Shown one piece after another: positions 44,507 to 52,773 of a stretch of DNA of 64,000 nt (the first letter of the stretch is position 1; every line of letters begins with the position of its first letter). Made by a program: the position numbers and the translations under genes. Below the pieces are notes generated by a model. That model was not told the origin of the DNA, ran no database searches, and saw nothing but the letters and a program-made list of their open reading frames with translations. Where the stretch lies: positions 124,001 to 188,000 of the forward strand of contig NZ_BAEN01000022.1 of the NCBI RefSeq assembly GCF_000314975.1, given 5' to 3'. This DNA comes from Aliiglaciecola lipolytica E3. GTDB taxonomy: Bacteria > Pseudomonadota > Gammaproteobacteria > Enterobacterales > Alteromonadaceae.

Positions 44507-45231
44507 TGGAATTAAATTTGAAACCTGTCTTAAGTGCAAAAGATGTAACAGAAAACGTTGTCCGATATTCGAGGCAGTACTTAACCCTTAAATTTCTGTT
44601 TTGGGGCGCTTTATACTCAACCACTTTTCATGGCTTGTGGTATTTGAGTACTCAACTTGAAACTGTAGTTAACACAGTGAGTTGGTATCTTCCAGCCGGT
44701 CTCAGACTAGCAGCGTTCATCATTGCTCCTTACCGCAGTTGGCCAATGCTTATCGTCTGTGAAAAAGTACTTTTTTATGTTCTGTTTAGTCCGAATGCGG
44801 CTTTAGATAAAGACTACTTTTTCAGTGGCTCTGTCGGATGGTATTTGGTTCATTTTATAGCCGCGCCATGCGTCATTATGGCTGGAGCTTGGGTCATTAA
44901 AAGAAAATTCTCCGCACCTTACATTGCCTCTGTTGAATCAACGATCTCGTTTCTCATTTATAGCTTGATAATGAGCATGTCTTTCGGTCTGCTGTTCTTG
45001 GGAAGAAAAGCATTTGAAGGTTCACAAGTAAGTCAACATTTTTGGTCGACGCTTTTTGAATTTACGCTTGGTGATATCGTTGGCATTCTCGTTTTATCAC
45101 CGCTCCTATTACTATTGAGTTCCACACAGCGAAATGGATATTCGTCAGGTTTGGCATTGTCTGTATCAATGTGGCTTCTCACGCTCGTTGTGTCTCACTT
45201 GTTTCTAACGAGTGGTTTTGATTTTTCATAG
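44506..45231 (+). CDS. MASE1 membrane sensor, N-terminal part of a histidine kinase split by TAG
   Basis: A membrane protein segment of 241 residues with about six hydrophobic helices (for example VSWYLPAGLRLAAFIIAPY), typical of the N-terminal half of a MASE1 sensor. It starts at the ATG overlapping the flagellin stop. The frame ends at TAG (45229-45231) but continues open in the same frame into the next 905 bases, which encode the rest of MASE1 and the kinase. Either the gene is recently broken, the stop is read through, or there is a base error. The function would be sensing at the inner membrane. Confidence 0.75.
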   Translation: MELNLKPVLSAKDVTENVVRYSRQYLTLKFLFWGALYSTTFHGLWYLSTQLETVVNTVSWYLPAGLRLAAFIIAPYRSWPMLIVCEKVLFYVLFSPNAALDKDYFFSGSVGWYLVHFIAAPCVIMAGAWVIKRKFSAPYIASVESTISFLIYSLIMSMSFGLLFLGRKAFEGSQVSQHFWSTLFEFTLGDIVGILVLSPLLLLLSSTQRNGYSSGLALSVSMWLLTLVVSHLFLTSGFDFS

Positions 45232-45234
45232 CAT

Positions 45235-46140
45235 TTGAAACACCTTGCTATTCTTCCTGCCTTATTTTTAGCTTACAGATACGCGATTGTGGGGGCTGCC
45301 TTTTCAAACCTATTGATAGGAATAACGGCATTCGTAGCATCAATTGATTCAGACGTTACACCACTTGAGCATCAGTTTTATGTTATTGCCATGTCTATAA
45401 GCTCACTTATCCTAGGTGCGGCGACTTATCAGACAAATCAAATGCAACGTCGACTTGAGCTGTCGAATGACAAGATAAACGCTAAGAACACTCTTCTTAC
45501 AGACGCTTTGGACAACATTCACCGTCTAACCAATCAATTGATTTCTTCTCAAGAAGATGAGCGAAAGCGATTATCGAGGGATCTTCATGACGATTTTGGT
45601 CATCGAATTGTTGAACTACAGTTACAACTTAGCTTAGCCAAAACTTCAAGTAGCCCAAACTTTACTTTTTTTGACAACCTTTCAGATAAGCTTGACGCAT
45701 TGCATCATGCAATGAAAAAAAGTATTGGGAAACTACGGCCACATGGTATCGACACATTGCCTATTGAGGAGGTTATCCGCAACTCAGACATTATCAAATC
45801 TGCGAAGAGGCTTGGCCTAAAAGTAGAAATAGATGCAAAAGGCTCAATCGATGCATTGCCGTATACTTTAAAAATAAATACCTATCGCATTATTCAAGAA
45901 GCTTTAACCAACATCATAAAGCATGCTGATGCTTCTTTAGTAAAAATACAATTAGACTATGGGCAATCCAATTTGGCAGTAACAATCCAAGATGATGGTG
46001 TTGGTTTCGAGCAACCGAGTGCCCCCTCTTCCTTAGGTGTTGTCTCGATGCATGAGCGAGCAATGCTGATGGGGTGTGAGTTGCTGATCGCTAGCAACTC
46101 GGCAGGAACGACGATTTCTTTCAATGCTCAGATAAAATAG
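45235..46140 (+). CDS. NarL-type sensor histidine kinase, C-terminal part of the split gene
   Basis: In the same frame as the MASE1 part. It holds the last two membrane helices (LPALFLAYRYAIVGAAF and FYVIAMSISSLILGAA), a coiled linker, the HisKA_3 dimerisation region with the phospho-histidine in RLSRDLHDDFGHR, and a HATPase domain (RIIQEALTNIIKHAD, IQDDGVGFE, LGVVSMHERAMLMG). All kinase motifs are intact. The open frame has no ATG until 45391; translation alone would need the TTG at 45235 or reinitiation after the TAG. The partner is probably the response regulator at 42508. Confidence 0.75.
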   Translation: MKHLAILPALFLAYRYAIVGAAFSNLLIGITAFVASIDSDVTPLEHQFYVIAMSISSLILGAATYQTNQMQRRLELSNDKINAKNTLLTDALDNIHRLTNQLISSQEDERKRLSRDLHDDFGHRIVELQLQLSLAKTSSSPNFTFFDNLSDKLDALHHAMKKSIGKLRPHGIDTLPIEEVIRNSDIIKSAKRLGLKVEIDAKGSIDALPYTLKINTYRIIQEALTNIIKHADASLVKIQLDYGQSNLAVTIQDDGVGFEQPSAPSSLGVVSMHERAMLMGCELLIASNSAGTTISFNAQIK

Positions 46141-46244
46141 TCAGTGTTAATTCATATTAAAATGGAGCTATTTATAGTTGTTATCGCTGCGAACATTTTT
46201 GATGTCGGCGGTGATTAACAGCAGCTAGTTCCGCAATCAAATTA

Positions 46245-47282
46245 CTAGTGAATCCATCCGGTTTGTTCAAGTCGCTTCCAAGCCGCTTCAACATGTAAAG
46301 GCGTCATCAGTACCTTCTTTCGATCGTTCCACTTATGGATAGCTCTAAGGGCTTCGTTCGGATTCGAAGCTCCCTCGTTCTTGTTGACCCAATGGACAGT
46401 AGAAAGAAGCTCAACACCATATGGTGACTGATAACCGTCAATTAATTCTGCCACTCTTTGAATTCTACTATTTATAGTCTCATTTGAACTTTCAAGAAAC
46501 TGCCTAGCATCTTCCAAAGCTGATTCGATTGGCCTTATTTCTGATTCCACAACACCATCACCGACACCCTGAATATAATGCCCATCCATAGTATTGAGTG
46601 CGTGCCTTAGAGCGTCAGCATATGGACCATAAGTATCTTTTTGAAACTGAAGCTTCATATTCTCGCCAGCTTCTTGAAGGAAGTAAGCAAGCTTCTGCAC
46701 TTCAATTTTAGATAAACCAAAATTTACTGAACGATAAGTCTCTAACAAGGCCAAAATAGCCGCTCGTCCGGCTGTCATCTTTGGCTTGGGGGTATTAATG
46801 TCTAACTGTGTTGCCTTAATGCTATCGTTGGGTTCAAACAACCTGACTTCTAAATCATCAATTGGTTCTAAGTAAGCAAAGATTAGTTTCTTCACTTCAA
46901 TCCAAGGCAACCCGCCTAAACCGCTACCCAAAGGTGGTATAGCAATTGATTTAATATTTTTGTTTTGAATATTGTCTACAAGGCTCTTTAAGCCCGATTC
47001 AATATCCTCCAGTTTCGAGGCACTTCTCCAGTGACCCTTAGTAGGAAAGTTGATGATATAACGGGGAGTTGCTAGAGCACCAAGTTCGAATGTAAACATC
47101 TGCCCAAGTTTTACATCACCTTGTTTACAAGCAGCGGCGTACGCTTTGAAATTCTCAGGCCACTTTTTCTTAAACTGTAGTGCTATGCCTTTTCCCATTA
47201 CGCCGACACAGTTAACCGTGTTGACAATGGCATCAACATCTTGCTGTTTAAGCAGATCCCCTTTTGTGGAAATTATCGTCAT
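46245..47282 (-). CDS. darG: DarG antitoxin (macrodomain ADP-ribosylglycohydrolase)
   Basis: A 345-residue DarG-type antitoxin. The macrodomain (residues 1-150) has DAIVNTVNCVGVMGKGIA and the loop IPPLGSGLGGLPW, which bind ADP-ribose; it removes the ADP-ribose that DarT puts on thymidine in DNA. The C-terminal half (about 170-345, KIEVQKLAYFLQEAG onward) matches the DarG extension that binds and blocks the toxin. It starts directly after the DarT stop with no gap, so the pair is translationally coupled. It is the last gene of the long defence operon. Confidence 0.9.
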   Translation of the reverse strand: MTIISTKGDLLKQQDVDAIVNTVNCVGVMGKGIALQFKKKWPENFKAYAAACKQGDVKLGQMFTFELGALATPRYIINFPTKGHWRSASKLEDIESGLKSLVDNIQNKNIKSIAIPPLGSGLGGLPWIEVKKLIFAYLEPIDDLEVRLFEPNDSIKATQLDINTPKPKMTAGRAAILALLETYRSVNFGLSKIEVQKLAYFLQEAGENMKLQFQKDTYGPYADALRHALNTMDGHYIQGVGDGVVESEIRPIESALEDARQFLESSNETINSRIQRVAELIDGYQSPYGVELLSTVHWVNKNEGASNPNEALRAIHKWNDRKKVLMTPLHVEAAWKRLEQTGWIH

Positions 47283-47969
47283 CTACTGTCCCAAAAAGTA
47301 CCAATCAGTCATTACATCGACGGTTAAGTTAATATTACTTTGCGCTAGGATTGATCTAGCCTCAGTTGCCTTATCCTCATTGGCTACACCAATTCGCGTC
47401 ATCCAACTCAAGGGCACCTGCTCTTTAATCAAAAACTCTGCTTGCCTTTTTTCTCCTCGATCCACATACCTTGGATTGGCATGAGAGTTCATAAAGTACT
47501 TACAAAACCCGTCTAACCGTGGAGACTCGGTCATTGTCAACCAATCGACAGAACTTGCCAAGAGATTTAGGTCAGTAAAACACTGACTGTAATCTAGCGT
47601 CGCATTTCGGTCATAAAAAACAAATTCCTGCAAACCATTGTGCAGAGCGTTTTCAATTGTTGTTTCAAAATAAATTATATCCGTTTGCTCATAATTACAA
47701 TTCTGAACTGTTCCATTATGAATGGCAGAAAGCATTGGTGATCGAGGCGCGAAATAAAAAGGCACAAATTCATGTACCAAGCCTCCGGGTGGATTGCTCA
47801 CAGATTTAATCGCCCTAGCCCCTTGGGCTCCGCTATGAGCAATATTATGATATTGCAAACCGAGCTGCTGACTTTTAGTATTACTAAGTAAGCTTCCTTG
47901 CCGACAAATCATTTCAAGATTATCAATAGCGGTAATATGAAATAGGCGCACAGGCCTAGGCATGGTCAT
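47283..47969 (-). CDS. darT: DarT toxin (DNA thymidine ADP-ribosyltransferase)
   Basis: A 228-residue DarT (DUF4433) protein. It uses NAD+ to ADP-ribosylate thymidine in single-stranded DNA and so stops replication; DarTG systems act in abortive anti-phage defence. Visible features are LFHITAIDNLEMI near residue 10, FVPFYFAPRSPML at 68-80, and the catalytic glutamate in RQAEFLIK (Glu178). It looks intact, so the antitoxin must be expressed. It lies 18 bp downstream of the 37-residue ORF that follows hsdR. Confidence 0.9.
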   Translation of the reverse strand: MTMPRPVRLFHITAIDNLEMICRQGSLLSNTKSQQLGLQYHNIAHSGAQGARAIKSVSNPPGGLVHEFVPFYFAPRSPMLSAIHNGTVQNCNYEQTDIIYFETTIENALHNGLQEFVFYDRNATLDYSQCFTDLNLLASSVDWLTMTESPRLDGFCKYFMNSHANPRYVDRGEKRQAEFLIKEQVPLSWMTRIGVANEDKATEARSILAQSNINLTVDVMTDWYFLGQ

Positions 47970-47987
47970 ATTTCTTCCCTACTTAAA

Positions 47988-48101
47988 TTAGTGCGTGTTC
48001 AAAATCTTAATAAGTTGAGCAAGATCACGTGCGGTCAGCTTCTCACGTTTATGATCACGCAACGTCTCGATGATCATGTCTACCCGCGTCTTACTGCTCA
48101 T
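47988..48101 (-). CDS. 37-residue ORF coupled to hsdR, possible remnant of a COG2958/HrgA-like protein
   Basis: The ATG (48101) overlaps the hsdR stop as ATGA, preceded by GGGAGAAAG. The product begins MSSKTRVDMIIETLRDH and contains KLTARDLAQLI, which resembles the first helices of the winged-helix N-terminus found in restriction-linked HrgA/COG2958 proteins. At 37 residues it is far shorter than such proteins, so it is either a truncated remnant left when DarTG arrived or a small coupling peptide. Confidence 0.55.
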   Translation of the reverse strand: MSSKTRVDMIIETLRDHKREKLTARDLAQLIKILNTH

Positions 48102-51100
48102 ACTTTCTCCCTATTCTTCTTAAAGTTCTCAGCCTGCTCGAAGATCTCCTTGTACACCTCGTCGCGATCGACTGGTGGGTAGCCGTGCTTAGCTAGTAGT
48201 ATGATTAAGTCCACTTTCAACTCGGCTTTAATATCGTCGCGTTGGCTCCAGTCGGTGTACTTGGCTTTGTCGTCTACAACTTCTTTTACAGCCTTGGCTA
48301 GCTCTAGTAATTTATCTTCGGGGTAGTTGAAGTCGTATTTGGCGGCTAAGGCAAGCAGGATGTCATAGAACGCTTTTTCCTCGAAGTTGATGCCCATATC
48401 TTCAAAGGAGTTCATTTCGGTTCTGAGGTCGTTGTACATGTTGATGATTTCGTCTGAAAAATCTTCCAGTACTTTGCTCACCAGAACGTCTTCTTCTTTT
48501 CGCTCGTTATATTTTTCGACCAGTGATTTAAATCGCTCTGAAAAGTCAAACGCTTTAGTTTTATTAACCTTTTTGAACTCGCCCAAGGCTTTTGCCAGCA
48601 TCTGCTGAAGTAACTGTATTTTGGTATTTGGCAGCTTTATCTTTTCTATCTTGGCAAGGTAATCATCGTCGAAGATATCTATTCCATCTTGGCCTTGTCC
48701 AAGCTTGAAGATTTCTTCTACGCCATCAGCCTTTAAGGCCTCGGTGATCATTTCGCGTACTTTGGCATTCATCTGCGCAGTATCTGGCGCATTGCCTTTG
48801 GTTAGCTTGTACACGATGGAACGCACTGCAAGATAAAAGTGGATCAGGTCTCGGTCTTTTTGGTTAAGTTTCTCGCTACCACAGCAAACGTCATAGGCTG
48901 CCTTCAATCGTTTCACCAATGCCATGAAGCGATGCTCAAGCTTTTTGGTTTGTAGCACGAACTCAGCAGCATTATTCAAACAGTTCAACTGAGCAATAGG
49001 TTTGCCAGTGAAATAGTCGCTGGCATCAAAGCCGTAGGTCAGCTTGGCAAGAAGGTCTAAATGATCTTTCACCACCACGACAGACTGGGCGATATCTTCA
49101 AAATTGGTTTCATCTGTCTTGGCATATTGAGCCAACGCTTTATTCATCTGGCTTTTTATACCGATGTAATCAACGACTAACCCCTTGTCTTTGCCTTCGT
49201 ATTTGCGGTTAACACGAGATATAGTCTGAATCAGGTTGTGGCGCTGTATGGGTTTGTCGATGTAAATCGTGTCGAGGAATGGCACATCGAAACCGGTTAA
49301 CCACATATCCACCACAATGGCGATTTTGAAATTGGACTTTTCATTTTTGAATTGACGATCAAGCTCTTTACGATCTTCCTTGGTACCGAGTAAATCCCAC
49401 AATACTTTGGGATCGTCTTTACCACGGGTCATTACCATTTTTACCCGTTCTATCGGCTTAATCTTTTTCTTTTCTTGTTCAGACAGTGTTGCGCCTGCTT
49501 CGCACTCCAATACTTCAAACCATTCGGGCTTAATGTCTTTAAGTGCTTGATAGAGCTGCCAGGCGATTTCGCGGCTACTGCACACGAACATGGCTTTGCC
49601 TTTGGTGGTTGAGCCTTCTAATAGTCGCTGCTCGTAGTGCGCTACAAAATCTTTCGCCAGAGCCTCTATACGGTCAGGGTCGCCCAAAATAGCCGTCATG
49701 TTCGCTGAGGCTTTCTTACTTTCCTCAATCTGGTGTTCGTTGCTGCCGTCTTCGGCGCATTGCTGATAATAGGCTTCAATCTCTTCTAATTTGGCATTGT
49801 TCAATACCACTTTGGCTGCGCGACCTTCATACACAATACTAACGGTGATCTCGTCTTTGACAGACTCTGTCATCGTATAGCTGTCGACCACCTGACCGAA
49901 CACATCCAAGGTGGCGTCTACCGGTGTACCTGTAAAGCCCACATAGGTGGCATTAGGTAGCGAGTCATGCAAATACTTGGCAAAGCCGAAAGTGCGTTTA
50001 ACACCTGCATTAGGACCTTTCTCCACAATGCGCAGTTTCTGATCAAGATTAGTCTGACTTCGGTGTGCCTCATCTGAGATACAAATTACATTGCTTCGTT
50101 CGGTCAATAGCTGGGTATCTTCTGTGAATTTGTGGATGGTGGTTAAGAACACACCGCCGCTGTTGCGGCCTTGTAATTTAGCACGCAAATCAGAACGACT
50201 TTCTACCGACTCTACAGTCTGATCGCCAATATAACCTTTGGCATTGGTAAACTGTTGGGAGAGCTGGTCATCCAAGTCGGTTCTATCTGTAATCAGCACT
50301 ATGGTTGGACTTTCGAACTCAACACTTTTCATCAACAAGCGGGTTAGAAACTGCATGGTAAAGCTCTTACCGCATCCCGTTGCCCCAAAGTAAGTACCAC
50401 CTTTACCGTCGCCTATTGGCTTACGATGGTCTTTAATGTTTTGGTATAACTTTCTAGAGGCATAATACTGCGGATAGCGACAGACAATTTTCACTTCATG
50501 TTTTGAGGTGTCAGGAAAGAACACGAAGTTACGTATCACATCACGAAGACGCGCTTTATCAAACAAACCTTCCAACAGTGTATGCAATGAGCTGATGCCG
50601 TCTTTTTCAATCGACTCGTTCCCTGTCACCTTTCGCCACGCATAGAAGAAGTCATAAGGTGCAAACAAGCTACCCATTTTGTTATTAACGCCATCGCTAA
50701 TGACACAAAGTGCGTTATAGATAAATAACTGGGGGATGTCTCTGCGGTATCGTGTTGTGAGTTGCACGTAAGCATCGTGAATGCTGGCTTCTTCGCCACG
50801 AATCGCACTTTTAAACTCAAACACCACGATAGGTAAGCCGTTGATATACAGAATGCCATCAGGTATGCGAAGCTCGCCTTCAGCACCTTCTATCTCAAGC
50901 TGATTAACGATTTTATAGATATTGCTGTCTTTAGTGGCTGAAACTATCGTTTCGAATTCAGGGTGTTGCTCGGCCACCTTTTGTTGATGGTTTTGCTCTA
51001 TAAGGTTTGTTTCGTACTTGCCGCTTAGTAATACTGGAAGCAGTGACTCGACCACGTTATCGTAATCAATAAGCTGAATATACAAGTCTTTCTGGGAGGC

Positions 51101-51409
51101 TTTACCTGCTTCGCTACTAGTTTCTCGCTTAAGCAGAAAACCATCACTTAGCCATTTACAAAACGTTTTATTGCTTTCGTATAGATCGCTGGCAGGCAGA
51201 AGCTCAATCTGGCGTATTATACTGTCGATTTCACCGCTGGTAATATCATCATCGGTATATCGCTTGGCTAAAAACGTACGCAGGTCATCTTTAATGATAA
51301 CGTCGGTAGGCGCACGCGCAATCTGATTACCTGGCACATAAGGATATCCCTGTCCTTCTAGCAACTCGATAATTGCCGCCTCTAATTGTGCTTCGGTGAA
51401 ATTCAGCAT
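48098..51409 (-). CDS. hsdR: Type I restriction enzyme, HsdR translocase/nuclease subunit
   Basis: A full-length HsdR of 1103 residues. The N-terminal nuclease domain has the PD-(D/E)xK core in DGILYINGLPIVVFEFKSA (about residue 190). The SF2 motor has Walker A GATGCGKSFTM, the DEAH box SDEAHRSQ, GFTGTPV, and motif VI QTISRVNRKYEGKDKG. The C-terminal helical region binds the methylase core. It translocates and cuts unmodified DNA with HsdM and HsdS. Only 2 bp separate it from hsdS. Confidence 0.95.
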   Translation of the reverse strand: MLNFTEAQLEAAIIELLEGQGYPYVPGNQIARAPTDVIIKDDLRTFLAKRYTDDDITSGEIDSIIRQIELLPASDLYESNKTFCKWLSDGFLLKRETSSEAGKASQKDLYIQLIDYDNVVESLLPVLLSGKYETNLIEQNHQQKVAEQHPEFETIVSATKDSNIYKIVNQLEIEGAEGELRIPDGILYINGLPIVVFEFKSAIRGEEASIHDAYVQLTTRYRRDIPQLFIYNALCVISDGVNNKMGSLFAPYDFFYAWRKVTGNESIEKDGISSLHTLLEGLFDKARLRDVIRNFVFFPDTSKHEVKIVCRYPQYYASRKLYQNIKDHRKPIGDGKGGTYFGATGCGKSFTMQFLTRLLMKSVEFESPTIVLITDRTDLDDQLSQQFTNAKGYIGDQTVESVESRSDLRAKLQGRNSGGVFLTTIHKFTEDTQLLTERSNVICISDEAHRSQTNLDQKLRIVEKGPNAGVKRTFGFAKYLHDSLPNATYVGFTGTPVDATLDVFGQVVDSYTMTESVKDEITVSIVYEGRAAKVVLNNAKLEEIEAYYQQCAEDGSNEHQIEESKKASANMTAILGDPDRIEALAKDFVAHYEQRLLEGSTTKGKAMFVCSSREIAWQLYQALKDIKPEWFEVLECEAGATLSEQEKKKIKPIERVKMVMTRGKDDPKVLWDLLGTKEDRKELDRQFKNEKSNFKIAIVVDMWLTGFDVPFLDTIYIDKPIQRHNLIQTISRVNRKYEGKDKGLVVDYIGIKSQMNKALAQYAKTDETNFEDIAQSVVVVKDHLDLLAKLTYGFDASDYFTGKPIAQLNCLNNAAEFVLQTKKLEHRFMALVKRLKAAYDVCCGSEKLNQKDRDLIHFYLAVRSIVYKLTKGNAPDTAQMNAKVREMITEALKADGVEEIFKLGQGQDGIDIFDDDYLAKIEKIKLPNTKIQLLQQMLAKALGEFKKVNKTKAFDFSERFKSLVEKYNERKEEDVLVSKVLEDFSDEIINMYNDLRTEMNSFEDMGINFEEKAFYDILLALAAKYDFNYPEDKLLELAKAVKEVVDDKAKYTDWSQRDDIKAELKVDLIILLAKHGYPPVDRDEVYKEIFEQAENFKKNREKV

Positions 51410-51411
51410 AC

Positions 51412-52773
51412 TTACACTCCCTGTAATTCAGCCTTTTGATCGATACCGCTTTTTCCTGCTGAATTTAGTCGGATTTCGCCGGAGATCAGATTTGGAAGCA
51501 AACAGTCTCTAATATGCATCAAAGTAGTATTTTGTTTTGAGTTTTTAGATACCTTATTGAAGTATTTAGAAACAATCTCTTTGAAAGCCTCTGCAACATT
51601 AATTGATGGGATGTAACATGTGTAATTATGAACATGATTCCTATTCAGAGTAGGAACAGCAGAGCCTGAGTTGAATTCTTCTAAAGGTAAAGATTGTAAA
51701 AAGAAAAACGCATGATAAGGATTTGATGCCTTATACTCTTTTATCCAAAGTGTCGTATTGAGTGGCCAAAAATCTTCATCAACAAATGTCGTAACTCCCA
51801 GTTTACCACTTCGACCTGTAACTACACCGGGACCTGCTACCTTACTTTGATTGTGCGTTCCATCTTGGCCGCTTGCCGCCATTAGTGGAAATTCACCATC
51901 TGTCCTAGAGTGCTTTGGTAGATCAAACCCTCTTTGCAAAACCATCAAATCACTTAACACTCCTAATGCCCATCCCTTCGGCACCCAACCATCTATACCA
52001 ACATTAGGCTCACTTGTTTGCTCAAACTCGTTGGGGAATAGGTTTCGGATATGTTCTGGCAAAGGCTGAAAGTCAGGTAACGCTTTGGCCTTTTTGCGAA
52101 CTTCGACTCGATAGGCCAATTCTTCGGGTATTGGATTACCTGCCGCTAGCGCGTTATCCACTACCGGGTCAAAATCGACAAACCAGCTTTTAAAAAGCGC
52201 CTGCGCCATTTGCTCTAGGGTTTGGTTGGTTTGTTGATTTAATTGGATTTTGTTGTCCAAAGTTTCCAAGTGGTCAGCTATATAAGTTTGAATTTCTAAT
52301 TTTGGCTGTGGGACTTCAAATCCCTCAATCATCGACTTGGTTAGCGCATTCCGTGTCGCGCCTGCGCTAGCCAAATTTAGCAATAACTTCTGGGCATAAG
52401 GAGAAGCCAAATAGTACCGAAGGAATCTTGCGTCAAACTCTGATGGTTTTGGGCGAATAATAGCTACGTGCTGATTAACTCTAGCTGGAAGTACATTTAT
52501 ATCTACCAAGCAAACACGAGCGACGGAGTCGCCAGTAATATTAAGAAGAATATCTAATGGTTCTAATACGACATTATTAAGCTTCTCTCCTGCTTTTTCG
52601 TCTATATAAACCAAGCCGTCGTGTTTAAATCCTTCGTTGTATATATTTTGGCTGCGTATCAAGCATATCTCACCTGAATCTTTGTATACACTACTTCCAC
52701 CTCTCGGAGTTGCTCCGCTGCCGATTTTTATGCAGTAGTCTTTCAGGGGCACTTTTCGCCAGTTATTTTGCAT
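51412..52773 (-). CDS. hsdS: Type I restriction specificity subunit HsdS
   Basis: A 453-residue HsdS with two target-recognition domains (about 1-150 and 250-410), each followed by a conserved spacer helix. The first spacer contains LETLDNKIQLNQQTNQTLEQMAQALFKSWFVDFDPV, written here by its span about 167-205, and the C-terminal end has the matching LPNLISGEIRL. It sets the bipartite DNA site. It overlaps the end of hsdM by 11 bp. No inverted repeats or extra silent HsdS segments for specificity switching are seen nearby. Confidence 0.93.
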   Translation of the reverse strand: MQNNWRKVPLKDYCIKIGSGATPRGGSSVYKDSGEICLIRSQNIYNEGFKHDGLVYIDEKAGEKLNNVVLEPLDILLNITGDSVARVCLVDINVLPARVNQHVAIIRPKPSEFDARFLRYYLASPYAQKLLLNLASAGATRNALTKSMIEGFEVPQPKLEIQTYIADHLETLDNKIQLNQQTNQTLEQMAQALFKSWFVDFDPVVDNALAAGNPIPEELAYRVEVRKKAKALPDFQPLPEHIRNLFPNEFEQTSEPNVGIDGWVPKGWALGVLSDLMVLQRGFDLPKHSRTDGEFPLMAASGQDGTHNQSKVAGPGVVTGRSGKLGVTTFVDEDFWPLNTTLWIKEYKASNPYHAFFFLQSLPLEEFNSGSAVPTLNRNHVHNYTCYIPSINVAEAFKEIVSKYFNKVSKNSKQNTTLMHIRDCLLPNLISGEIRLNSAGKSGIDQKAELQGV

